Positions 1 to 12,384 of a stretch of 64,000 nucleotides of DNA are shown here, piece after piece (within the stretch, counting starts at the first letter, position 1; every line of letters starts with the position of its first letter). Position numbers and translations under genes: made by a program. Origin of the DNA: Pogonophryne albipinna (taxonomy: Eukaryota > Chordata > Actinopteri > Perciformes > Artedidraconidae). The stretch lies in assembly GCA_028583405.1 (NCBI GenBank), contig CM053260.1, positions 28,822,081 through 28,886,080 of the forward strand. Direction: 5' to 3'. The notes beneath the pieces were generated by a model. That model did no database searches and was not told where the DNA came from. It was given only the letters and a program-made list of their open reading frames with translations.

Positions 1-2038
<2,038 letters not shown>

Positions 2039-2046
2039 TTTGGCGC
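2039..2046 (+). promoter_or_regulatory. E2F-type site in mych promoter
   Basis: TTTGGCGC is an exact match to the E2F consensus TTTSSCGC. It sits about 40 bp upstream of a TATA box. An E2F site just upstream of the major start is a known feature of vertebrate MYC promoters and links transcription to cell-cycle entry. Function here is inferred from motif and position. Confidence 0.5.
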
Positions 2047-2086
2047 GGTTTTGCTGCGTGCGGAAGGACACAGGCGGGTGGAGGGA

Positions 2087-2093
2087 TATATAT
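2087..2093 (+). promoter_or_regulatory. TATA box of mych
   Basis: TATATAT lies in a GC-rich stretch about 260 bp upstream of the first splice donor. Transcription would be expected to start 25-32 bp downstream, at about 2115-2122. No competing TATA motif is seen nearby. Confidence 0.6.
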
Positions 2094-2116
2094 GAAGCAT
2101 TTTCCGCCGAGCCACA

Positions 2117-2346
2117 CCTACTCTGTGTTCGTCTGCGCGGAGGGACTATCCTGTCAGGAAATACCATGCTGCCCTACTCTCTCTTTAACTTTACACGCAG
2201 AAAATCTCACCCGAGAAGACACTTTTAGTTTTTCCTCTCTCTCTTTGTTGGATTTTACCTCGGATATTTACGCACGGGTTTCTCTATTGTTGTCTTTTTT
2301 CCATTTTCCTGCATTTTGACTCCCTCTCCTGTAAGGACAATTGAAG
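2117..2346 (+). other. mych: mych exon 1 (non-coding, 5'UTR)
   Basis: The right edge is set by a good splice donor, GAAG|GTAAGG, with the intron starting at 2347. The left edge is inferred from the TATA box. Vertebrate MYC genes typically have a non-coding first exon followed by two coding exons, which is the structure seen here. The exon is about 230 nt and pyrimidine-rich, and contains one short uORF. Intron 1 (2347-3965) ends at an acceptor reading CTTCCTCAG. Confidence 0.55.
2166..2228 (+). CDS. Short uORF in mych 5'UTR (20 codons)
   Basis: ATG at 2166 (context ATACCATGC) opens a 20-codon frame ending at 2228, wholly inside the inferred exon 1 and upstream of the mych start. It encodes a basic peptide with no recognised domain. 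It could lower translation of the main frame, as uORFs commonly do in growth-control genes. Translation is not shown by sequence alone. Confidence 0.3.
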   Translation: MLPYSLFNFTRRKSHPRRHF

Positions 2347-3965
2347 GTAAGGCGTGCAAAAACATAAAAAAATGCTAAATGTATATTATTCTACTAATAT
2401 GGCATTCATATCAGCTTAGAAATGCGTGTTTAGTGTGCTAGTGTGCATGCTTTTCTTGCAAAATGTGCATTGTGTGTGGTACGTGGTGGAAGAAAAGCCG
2501 GTTTCACGTGGGGACACCATGCTTTGCACATGTGAGCTTTAAAGACCGGTAGGGCGGGTGCACATTTGCATTAATCCGCTGCTTTTGCTCCTGTTTTATT
2601 ACAAAGGAAACATTGCAGATACTTTAAACTTGTCATGTTTTTTTGTGTAAATGCGTCACTTGTAAATGCACTTAAATCGTGTTTAAATGTGCACATGTTG
2701 TCACAAAGTGGTGATAAAGCATGCAGTCAGTGTGATTTATTAAGAGTTACATCTGCACAAAGAAAAACCTCAGTGAAAATTGTATGTTTTATTTTACATT
2801 TTGAGTAAATGCGTCACTTGTAAACCGTGCATGCAGTCGGCGTGATTTAGACAGCTGTAGTGAATCTACATCGAGGAACAGTGAACATTTAGCAATTTTC
2901 CACGTGTTTACATTACATTTGGAGTAAATGCGACACTTGTAAGCGCGTACACACATTGTTATATTACAGAAATACACACATGGTGTGCACTGATTAAAAG
3001 CATGATTAATACATCTTTACAGGATCAACTTTAAACCTGAATTGAGATTTTTTTACATTTTACTCTCATGCCTACTGCCTTTTGAGATTTTTTACATTTT
3101 ACTCTCCTGTCTCATGCCTACCTTCATATGGGATTAACACTGATTTAGTGTTGGGTTTAAGTAGTGCGTAAATAGCGTCATTAACACTTAATTAGTAATA
3201 TTTGAGTGTCTTGTATAACACGGCTCTGTATTTGAGGTTGTTGGCTCAGGTTTCCCAGGCTGCCATGTTACATAAAGGCTGCCTTTAACTCGCTGTCTGC
3301 AGCACACACACTGCTGCTTTGTTCTCACACACTGCCTGCTATACATGCACATACCATAAGACCCCATAGGAATACCACTGGATTTTCCCCTCACTCAGCC
3401 TGCTCCACTTACAGCTTTTACTGGTTACATTTAAGGCTTTTACAGCGTTTTTATTATTATTATGAAAGCATGGTTTATAGCAGCATGTCCTGTCTGGTTA
3501 GCGCTTGGAGCTTTTTAAATGCTAACTACCCTCTTTGTGCTGAGCAAAGCAGGTTTAGTATGTCAAATAAGTTGTGAAACGGTAGCAATGGGTCCTGGGG
3601 AAACACAAAAGCCTCCTTTTCCACCCTGACGGTTTTGCTTTCCATGCCAGCAGGTAGCCGGGGAAGCTTTTTATTCACTTTCCAGGGTGGGGAGAGGTGT
3701 TAGGTTTGGTCTCCCAGCTGTTGCTGTTATGTCACATGGATGGGAGGGTGTTAAAAGTGTTTTTTCTGTGGGGGATTTGGGGGAGCATTTTGGGGCGGGG
3801 CTACGATGATGTAAACACTGATAAAGAGTGGCTCACAGTGGGGTCGGGTCTCACAGTGGGGTCGAGTCTCAGTCTGGAGGAACTGGTTTAATCTTTCACT
3901 ACAACTCGGATTACTACATTTCAACACTCTGGATTTTAACCCCTCGCTACCTCTTTCTTCCTCAG
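2347..3965 (+). other. mych: mych intron 1
   Basis: GT at 2347 and AG at 3964-3965 with a pyrimidine-rich acceptor. A CACGTG E-box lies near 2506 and another near 2900. No transposon or nested gene was recognised. Reading frames of up to about 75 codons here are not supported by anything else. Confidence 0.55.
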
Positions 3966-3976
3966 ATTCTGCCAAC

Positions 3977-6452
3977 ATGCTTCAAAGCTTCTCCCAGTCT
4001 CAGGACTGGCTTTACACAGAGCCGCTGTTGTTTGACGATGAGTTCTGCCAGAGTTTGATGAAGGACCTACAGAGTCTGCCGACGCCCCCTCAGTCTCCTC
4101 CGATGAAGCCGGGTTTGGGCGGCACCAAGCCTCTCTCCAAAGAGGACCAGCTGAGCTACGTGTCAGACATCCTGCTGGAGGACCACGACATGCAGCTCAA
4201 CTGGAACTCTGACTTCTTCCACAGCCAGGAGAGTAAAGAGGGGGATGTGGGAGAGCCCTGCTCCCCCTTGGAGGAGGAGGAGGGCGGGGAGGACTGTCTG
4301 TGGCAGTGCCTCTCCGGAGACAAGAGTCTGGAGGAGAAGCTGGTGTCCTCCATGCTGGGCTCCAGCCCGCTGCTCTCCGACATCAACACCTCCATCTTCG
4401 AGGAGATCGCCGGCTCCACGCTGGACTGCCAGAACCTGATGGAGCCCGGAGAGGCCACGTCGGACTACGGCTCCACCGGGGGGGAGCTGTCCACCTACTC
4501 CTCCAGCGACTCTGGTGAGATAATAATAACAATAATAATAATAACAACAAATCCACCTACTCCTCCAGCGACTCTGGTGAGACAACACCTCTTGAGTGAC
4601 AAAACTCACTTATTCAAGAATTATTTGCTTTTATTATCATTTGTACATGGCTGCAGTGTAGATATTTGTACTGTGCTGCAGTGTAGATATTTGTACTGTG
4701 CTGCAGTGTAGATATTTGTACATAACTGCAGTGTAGATATTTGTACATAACTGCAGTGTAGATATTTGTACATAACTGCAGTGTAGATATTTGTACATGG
4801 TTGCAGTGTAGATATTTGTACATGGTTACAGTGTAGATATTTGTACATGGCTGCAGTGTAGATATTTGTACATGGTTACAGTGTAGATATTTGTACATGG
4901 CTACAGTGTAGATATTTGTACAGCTGCAGTGTAGATATTTGTACATGGCTACAGTGTAGATATTTGTACATGGCTACAGTGTAGATATTTGTACAGCTGC
5001 AGTGTAGATATTTGTACATGGCTGCAGTGTAGATATTTGTACATGGCTGCAGTGTAGATATTTGTACATGGCTGCAGTGTAGATATTTGTACAGCTGCAG
5101 TGTAGATATTTGTACAGCTGCAGTGTAGATATTTGTACACAGCTGCAGTGTAGATATTTGTACATGGCTGCAGTGTAGATATTTGTACATGGCTGCAGTG
5201 TAGATATTTGTACATGGTTACAGTGTAGATATTTGTACATGGCTGCAGTGTAGATATTTGTACAGCTGCAGTGTAGATATTTGTACATGGCTACAGTGTA
5301 GATATTTGTACAGCTGCAGTGTAGATATTTGTACATAGCTGCAGTGTAGATATTTGTACATAGCTGCAGTGTAGATATGTACAAATTAAATGTATTATTA
5401 TTCATCCAGTGAGAATACACCCTATAACACCCCTTGAATCCTTAAATCCTCTCAAAAGTCACGTATTCAAGGTATTCTGATTCTGATGAGGTTTTATTAG
5501 ATAAGATAAGCTTTCATCATCTCTGTAGGGAAATCACTTTGTTACGACATGGGGACAGTGCTGCTGATCAATGGTTCCCTGCCTTTTATTTATTTCAAGT
5601 ATCCATGGGAAAAAGTTATGTAGAGACAATATAAAGAAAAGTAGGTCAACATATAACAGTAGTAAGTGATACCAGCGACTCCGGTGAGATAAGGGTTAAT
5701 TTGATAAGATAAGCTTTCCTTCACCCTGTAGGGAAATCAGATGATCTTTATTCGTCCCTCAGTGGGGTGTTTACTGTGTTGCAACAAAGGGACAGTGCCC
5801 TTTGTCAACATATAACATATAACAGTAGTAACAACAAGAAATCCAGGTGTCAGCAATGAGAGGGGAACACAGGACAAGGGGGTAGTAATAACCAACATGA
5901 CAACAGCAGCGAGTCAAAGCAATGATTAGATTTTAAAAAAGGAAGTGAAAGTCCAAATGATAAATAACAATGATATTATAAAAACAGAATAAGCAGATAC
6001 AAGTTAAAATAACAATATATAAAGGCAAGTACAAGTAACAACAATAAACAAAGAAATACATGATAATAACAAGAAGATAATAAGAAAATAAAAAAGGAGG
6101 CAACAGATGTGAATAAATCATAATAAATATGTCTTTTTATACTATTATGAGACTTTAGCTTGAGTCTTTAACCCTTAATTATCTTAACCTTTAACAAGGC
6201 GCTCCCCTTATTGCATTAAGTAAGTGTTTAACTCCAGGTTAATCTTCTTATCCTGCAGCATTTTATCAGCGCTCCTCTCAGATCTCTGGAATTCCTCTGA
6301 TAATCCCAGTTAGTGGCTCTGAGCCCAGACAGTCTATTTTAAGCCCCGCCCACAGTCTATCTAAAGCCACGCCCACCTGTAAGCGGGGGCGGGGCTTAAG
6401 TCACCGGCCGACCGACCCATGAGTAGTTTTAAAGCTGGATAATTGCCCGTGT

Positions 6453-6492
<40 letters not shown>

Positions 6493-7771
6493 CTCAGGCT
6501 TGGCGGTAACACTTTGCGGCTACATCCATTAACTCCTGACGACTCATTTTACCGCCTTCTGGTTATAAACAATCACAATGTGTTAGCTTTTAACGCAACT
6601 ACTATTTTACTTTATAATACTTTTCAATATATAAATGAAATGATAACAATCACAAAAAAACAGGAATATAATTAATTATAAATAAAAAAACAACAATATT
6701 TAAAAAATAAAATAAGCAGATAAAAGTTTAATTAAAACTTAAAACTATTTAATAAGACTGTAAATGTAAAGATAAAAACGGGATACATATAATAATGTAA
6801 ATAAAAATCACGACAATCTGATAAGAAAATATAAAAGATAACAAAATATTTTTAATTTTTACCTTTTTAGCTTTTCATTCTGCTATTTTTCTTAATTGCA
6901 CTTTCCAACAGTTAGCGCATGTTTATGGCTGCCGTGTGTGTGTGTGTACACAGTGTCTACACTTTTGTTATTGGTGTCAGCTTCTTGAAATGTCGTCTCG
7001 TCATCACCCAGCGGATAAAGTTACCACAGGGGTCGGAAAACAAGTGGTTGTGCCTGTAAACTCATCCAACAACTATCATACATTGTGTTTTTGTAACTCT
7101 GGCACACCAATTTCCTTCGGGATGATTAAAGTCCTATCTTATATTAACCCATTTCTTCTTCTTGTGTTACAGAGGAGGAGATAGACGTGGTGACGGTGGT
7201 TCGGCGCTCCTCAAGCCCCTCCCCTCGCACCTCATTGGCCGACCTGTCCGCCCGTCAGCAGAAACAGGAAGAGCAACAACGAGCTCAGCAGCGCCAACAC
7301 TTTGAGATCCAATCGCAACACAATTACGCCGCTCCGTGTCCCGCCTCTCCGCCACCTTCGTCCAACAAACGCTCGAGAGGAAGCGACGGATCTTCGCGAT
7401 ATCGTCACTCGTCGAGAAACTCCTCGTCTTCTTCTTCGTCGCGGTACCACAGCCACAGTCATCATCACAACAATAGCAGCAGCAGCAGCAGCAACTCCAC
7501 GGAAACGGAGGATGAAGAGGAGAGGCGGCGAACGCACAACGTCATGGAGAGGCAGCGGAGAAACGAGCTGAAAAACTGCTTCGTTCACCTGCGAGACAAC
7601 GTGCCCGAACTTTCCAACAACGACAAGGCGTCAAAGGTTGTGATCCTGAAAAAGGCGAGAGATTGCGTTTACGGTTTGGAAGATGAAGGACATCGACTTC
7701 AATCCAAGAGGGACAAACTGAGGGCGAAACAGGAGCAGCTGAAGACTCGGTTAGAGAGGCTGCGAAGCTAA
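3977..7771 (+). CDS. mych: Myc-family bHLH-zipper transcription factor, mych type
   Basis: Two coding exons, 3977-4514 and 7173-7771, join in phase 1 (G|AG) to give 378 residues. A Myc protein dimerises with Max in the nucleus and binds CACGTG E-boxes to drive growth and proliferation genes. Myc box I is a divergent N-terminus with the phosphodegron LPTPPQSP (residues 34-41; T36 and S40 match the c-Myc T58/S62 pair). A Myc box II-like segment spans about 106-127 (DCLWQCLSG...EEKLVSSML). Acidic EEEIDVV is at 180-186, crossing the splice, and a Ser/His-rich linker follows to about 290. The basic region starts at 297, with H301, E305 and R309 for E-box recognition, then helix-loop-helix. Zipper leucines are at 348, 355, 362, 369 and 376. 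The start MLQSF and the absence of the c-/N-Myc N-terminal block point to the fish paralogue mych rather than myca, mycb or mycn; this naming rests on recollection of the family. Zebrafish mych acts in craniofacial neural crest. All key residues are intact. Confidence 0.9.
4552..4582 (+). repeat. Duplicate of mych exon 2 3' end with splice donor
   Basis: 31 bp identical to 4490-4520, covering the last 25 coding bases of exon 2 and the first six intron bases. It creates a second donor at 4577, 62 bp downstream of the true one. Because 62 is not a multiple of three, use of this donor would shift exon 3 out of frame. The sequence between the copies is an (AAT/AAC) run. Confidence 0.9.
4645..5378. 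repeat. 25-bp minisatellite in mych intron 2
   Basis: About 29 copies of a 24-26 bp unit centred on TGCAGTGTAGATATTTGTAC, varying between CATGGC, CATAAC and CAGC junctions. Open frames on the minus strand reading YKYLHC/QISTLQ/NIYTAA are by-products of the array. The unit matches the end of a LINE-tail-like repeat seen at 28366 and 29864, which contains CTACAGTGTAGATATG. Confidence 0.95.
5490..5830. repeat. Two LINE/SINE tail-like segments in intron 2
   Basis: Two related segments (about 5490-5590 and 5700-5790) share AGATAAGATAAGCTTTC, TAGGGAAATCA and GGGACAGTGC. This resembles the 3' ends of fish non-LTR elements that contain a 'TTTATT...TAGGGAAAT' core. Assignment is by resemblance only. 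The following AT-rich stretch to about 6120 may be the element's 3'UTR. Confidence 0.4.
6457..6490. repeat. (GT)n microsatellite in mych intron 2
   Basis: Short uninterrupted TG run of about 34 bp. Confidence 0.95.
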
Positions 7772-9930
7772 AAGGCAGCGATTTGAGTTTGTTTTAAGTG
7801 ACAATGCAAGGGGAGGGTGGGGGGGGAGAGACTGTGTACAAAGAAAGGGGATACAGATAAAGAATGGCGTCATGCTGCAAAGAGCGCACATAAGTTTGAC
7901 TTTCTTGTAACGATAATAGCGCTGGACTGAGCAGACATGCTGCCAACGGAAACACAACACACTCATTGCCTCAGAATCCATTATTCTCATGCCTTGCCGG
8001 CTGATTGTTGTAGAGAGTAGGAGGGTTTTTGTTAACAAAGCCAGCAGATTTTTTATTTTTTTAAAGTTTGGCTGAACGCACACTGAAAGACAGACAATAT
8101 ATATAAAAAATGTCTTTATCGTTTCTTTTGGGGGATACCAAATGGTGCAGAAGCCATGAAACTGGGAGCCACATCAGCTCAGGAGTTGAATGAAACTTGA
8201 ATGTTGTGTTTTCAGGACGTCTTATAGCCATACTAACCAGTGATCCCTCCACTCTGACAGGTGTCTGATGCTGGCTTCCAAGTTCTCTGTTCAAATGCAC
8301 TTCTGTGTATTCCAATTTAATCCCAAATCTAATGCTTTTTGAATGATTTTGGATCAGAAACGAGGTTTTTTTTAGTGTGCCTTCAGCCTGTTTGGCCTCA
8401 GGCCGAGGCACCACTCAGTTATCAGGTTAATGACAGTACTTAGAACAGGTAGTACTAACAATGCTCGGCTTAAGTTCAGCTCGGAGTGTTTTCTCAAGTT
8501 GAAAACATGGGAATAACTTTGTATTTAAATATTTTGTTATAAATTGTTTAAACTCAAAGGTAGCCATATTAAAAATGCAGGTTATTGTGAGGAGACTGAA
8601 CCTGGGGAGGTGAACCTAAAGTCGTGCTTTCGTAGCAAATCAGCCAAAGTCGAGATGAAAAAAAAAAACATTAAGATTCTTTCAAATGCAAAAAAAACGG
8701 AGACAAACCGGTGTCGTCCTGATGTTCAAAGGTTAAAGTTCGGAGGACGCTGCAACGAACAACAATACTGTGATATATACTTCTATAGCAAACAAGTGTA
8801 CATTTAAAAAGCATTTTGACTATTAAAAGATCGATTGATCCAAAAAAAATGCTTCATTAGTCATTGACCTCATGAAACTTCACTTGAGCAGCATTCCCAT
8901 GTTAAACAGCGTCATTTTGTGTCCAATTAAACTTGTGTTTTAGTATACGCTGACGCCACCATTTAAAAGTTAAATTGAACGCTGTACATGTTCATCTTGG
9001 CTGAATTTAAAAGCCTGAAATATCTTTAATTGGGTTGAATGTTTAACTGAATGCTATTGTAACGCTAAATATCAATTATTTCCAATGTTCTCTCCATTAA
9101 CGTGCCGTCTTTGTCATGAAATGTGCAAATGTAAGGTAAACATTTGCTTGTCTTGTCAAATGTCTTAAAAAATGCATCCTGTTAGTTTTTTATGAATGGA
9201 GTTCTCCCAAGTGTACTTGAACAGACCCTGGTTGTTGGGAATAATGAGAGAGAGGTGTTTTGTTTTTTACAGTAAAAACCTGTTCTGCCTTGAAATGCAT
9301 TCTGTTCAGGACTTCCTGTTGGATCATGTCGCTGTCTGGTTAAAACCTCATTTGCTTCCTACATGTATTTTATTTTCAGTTTCAATTTCCCATTTTCATG
9401 GGATTTCAGGTTCTAAATAACTAAATAACTGCCTCCTGAAGTCAATGTGGTTTTAACAAGACTGCAAAGGATGATGTTTGTTTGTAAATGGAGGTAGAGG
9501 TGTTTTGTTGTTTAAATGGTAAAAAGCTGTTCTGCCTTGAAAATTAATTCTGTTTTTGATGTCGCTGTCCGGTTAAAACGTCGTCTTCTAACAAGAGTTT
9601 TATATTATCCTCGGACGCTTCAGCTCCTTTGAGTTTTAACCATTTACTGAAGTAACGAGACAGCGACGGTGATTTATTTGTTCTTAGCATGATGAAAACC
9701 TACCTCCACCCAGTTGCAGTCTGTTCTGCAATGTTAACGTTTTTTCTGGTTTAAATATTGTACAGATTTTTAAAAGAATATGTAAATATTTTTTTTATTG
9801 TATGATAAATTATTTGGGTTGCTTTTTGTTTCATTTTGAATTTGTGGATTGAAAAGAAATGTTATCCTTTACCAAGCAGCACTTTTTTTTCTAAATATTG
9901 TCGTAATTAAAGAATGAATAAGAGCTGGGA
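7772..9930 (+). other. mych: mych 3'UTR (end uncertain)
   Basis: After the stop (TAA, 7769-7771) comes a 2.1 kb AT-rich stretch without transposons or plausible coding frames. Poly(A)-signal candidates are ATTAAA at 8822, 8926 and 9906. The last is followed by a change to a CA microsatellite and then a transposon, so I place the limit near 9930. The true end could be much earlier. Confidence 0.35.
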
Positions 9931-9953
9931 AGTCTGGTTTTATTGCACACGCG

Positions 9954-9977
9954 CACACACACACACACACACACACA
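9954..9977. repeat. (CA)n microsatellite
   Basis: Short CA run just past the inferred mych 3' end. The next 320 bases, up to 10297, show nothing recognisable. Confidence 0.9.
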
Positions 9978-10495
9978 GTCAATAACTGGAAAACTGTTGC
10001 ACTTTTTGGTACTTTAATAGTAAAGTAATTCAACTTTAGAGCCAACTAAACAACATAATACACTACATTTCAGTAGTCCCTTGCTAAATCATACTAAATG
10101 GGCCCAAGATGGCAGATTATTAGGCAAATGCATTGAAAGAACGTACACAGAAAATCGATCAAAACAAGTGCCATTAAACGTGACACCTGGAAAAAAATGG
10201 GAAAGTAGTTTTCCCGCCTTTTTAAACAAACTGCGCTTATTCTGTTGAGAAAAAGCTGTAGTCTAATTTTGGCCTCAGCTTTGACTATTGTCACATACAA
10301 TGCCTTGCAAAAGTATTCACCCCCTTCTTGTTTTATTACATTAAAACATTTAATTTGATTTTTGGAGAATTTGTATTTGATGTACACAACATGCCTACAA
10401 CTTTGAAAATGCAACACATATTTTTTATTGTGAAACAAACAAGAAATAATAATGAAAAAGAAAAAAACACGAGGGTGCATAACTATTCACTAAAG

Positions 10496-11761
10496 TCAAT
10501 ACTTTGTAGAACCACCTTTTGCAGCAATAACAGCTGCAAGTCTCTTGGGGTATGTGTCTATAAGCTTGGCACATCTTTCCATTGGGATTTGCTTCCTTTC
10601 TTCTTGGCAAAACTGCTCCAGCTCCTTTAGGTTAGATGGGTTCCGCTCGTGTGCAGCCATCTTTCGGTCATACCACAGATTTTCGATTGGATTAAGGTCT
10701 GGGCTTTGACTAGGCCTCTCCAAAACGTTTAAACGTTTCCCCTTAAACCACTCTAGCGTTGCTTTAGCAGTATGCTTTGGGTCATTGTCCTGCTGGAAGG
10801 TGAACCTCCGCCCAAGCCTCAAATCTCCTGCAGACTGAAACACAATTTCCTCAAGTATTTCCCTGTATTTAGCTCCATCCATCACTCCTTCTATTTTGAC
10901 CAGCTTCCCAGTCCCTGCCGATGAAAAACATCCCCACAACATGATGCTGCCACCACCTTGCTTCACTGTGGGGATGGTGTTCTGAGGGGGATCAGAGGTG
11001 TTGGGTTTGCGCCAGACAAACACACGGCATCTATTGCACGTCTGTCCGTCCTGGGAGAGGGATCCCTCCTCTGTTGCTCTCCCTGAGGTTTCTCCCATGT
11101 TTCCCTTTAAACTGTGGGTTTTCTCCGGAAGTGTTTCCTTGTACGATGTGAGGGTCTAAGGACAGAGGGTCTAAGGACAGAGGGTGTCGTATTGTCATAC
11201 TGATATTCTGTACAGACTGTGAAGACCACTGAGACAAATGTAACATTTGTGATATTGGGCTATATAAATAAACATTGATTGATTGATTGATTGATTGACA
11301 AGGCGTTTACCTTGCTGGCAAAAAAGTTCAATTTTAGTCTCGTCTGACCACAGGACCTTCTTCCACATGTTTGGGGAATCTTCCACATGCCTTTTGGCGA
11401 ACTCCAAACATGTTTTCTTATTCTTTTTGCGACTCTTCCATAAAGCCCAGCTCTGTGGAGTGTACGGCTTACTGTGGTCCTATGTACAGATTCTCCTCTC
11501 TCTGCTGTGAACCAGCTCCTTCTGGGTTATCCTCGGCCTCTTTGTTGCCTCTCTGATCAATGCTCTCCTTGCACGGTGTGAGAGTTTTGGTGGGCGGCCC
11601 TCTCTTGGCAGGTTTGTTGTCGTGGCATATTTTTTCCATTTTAAAATAATGGATTTAATGGTGCTTCATGATGATCAAAGTTTGTGAGATTTTTTTATAA
11701 CCCAACCCTGTCTCATACTTTTCCACAACTTTGTCCCTGACCTGTTTGGAGAGCTCTTCAT
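10496..11761 (-). pseudogene. Tc1-family transposase, interrupted
   Basis: The minus strand encodes pieces of a DD34E Tc1 transposase, the enzyme that cuts and pastes the element at TA sites. The N-terminal paired-type DNA-binding part (…LSKQVRDKVVEKYETGLGYKKISQ) starts near 11761 but in a shifted frame. The first catalytic aspartate lies in KVLWSDETKIEL (about 11350). The coding sequence is then split by foreign DNA at 11028-11299. The second part (10496-11025) carries VKQGGGSIMLWGCFS, the second aspartate in FQQDNDPKHTAK and the final acidic residue in SPDLNPIENLW. Frameshifts plus the insertion make it a pseudogene. Confidence 0.92.
11028..11299 (+). mobile_element. 5'-truncated LINE tail nested in Tc1 transposase
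   Basis: The segment runs from about CTATTGCACGTCTGTCCGTC to a terminal (ATTG)n run at 11275-11299. It includes TGCTCTCCCTGAGGTTTC and GATATTGGGCTATATAAATA, the 3' end shared by many fish L2-type non-LTR elements. It sits opposite to the transposase and separates codons that belong together. A 15-bp block (AGGGTCTAAGGACAG) is tandemly doubled inside it. Confidence 0.75.
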
Positions 11762-12384
11762 GGTGTCGGTTTCTTGCTTAGAAATGCCACTTGCTGTGGT
11801 ATGGAAGACGGAGGCCTTCTACAACAGGTGTATATATACAGAGATAATGAGGCACTTGATTGCACACAGGTGAACTTTATTTAAATAACTGTGTGACTCT
11901 GAGGGTCTTTCTTTGGGCTAAATAGCAAAGGGGGTGAATACATATGCTCAGTTTTTTTTTTTTTTTATGTTTTTTCACTTCACCAATTTTGCCTGACATT
12001 GTTTGAGGTCTTTCCATAAAATCCCCCCAAAAATATTATATTATTTTTGGTTTTAATGCAAGAAAATAGGAAAAAGGCAAGGGGGGTGAATACTTTCGTA
12101 AGGCACTGTAAGTGACTAAATGATTCAGAGCATACACTATTTCCAAACAATCCGAAGGAATCCTGATGTATCAGATGGTGACTCATTAGGCTTTTAAGTA
12201 ACTCCAAAGTCAACACCTGACTCAGCATTTAATCACTTCCTGTCCCCGGGCCTGGAGGTCAATGGTTTTCTGAATGTGTTTTTGGTCGTTATCCAGAAAT
12301 AAGGTCTGTGGTTCTCACAAACTGAAGAGATTTTTATTCTACCACATAAAGTACATCAGTAAATACTCCACTGGTGAATTTAAA

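Larger units (their letters stand above)
4515..7172 (+). other. mych: mych intron 2
   Basis: Donor G|GTGAGA at 4515; acceptor GTGTTACAG ending at 7172. The 2.66 kb intron contains two extra copies of the exon 2 end plus donor (4552-4582 and 5672-5692), a 25-bp minisatellite, LINE-tail-like sequence and a GT run. About 6120-7170 is AT-rich and otherwise featureless, apart from a GC-rich patch near 6340-6410. Confidence 0.85.
10298..12108 (-). mobile_element. Tc1-like DNA transposon, degenerate, 1.8 kb
   Basis: Terminal inverted repeats begin CAATGCCTTGCAAAAGTATT at 10298 and, read from the other end, CAGTGCCTTACGAAAGTATT at 12108. TA dinucleotides at 10296-10297 and 12109-12110 are the expected Tc1/mariner target duplication. 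Between them, on the minus strand, lies a broken transposase with a nested LINE tail inserted. The element is longer than the usual 1.6 kb because of that insertion. It is non-autonomous. Confidence 0.93.

Noticed and set aside
4163..4609. Open frames antisense or frame-shifted to mych exon 2
   Set aside because: Shadows of GC-rich coding sequence; the + frame carries the Myc boxes.
4614..5420. Minus-strand frames reading MYKYLHC…QISTLQ in mych intron 2
   Set aside because: By-product of the 25-bp minisatellite inside an intron on the opposite strand.
7232..7588. Minus-strand frame opposite mych exon 3
   Set aside because: Antisense of the Ser/His-rich and basic-region codons.
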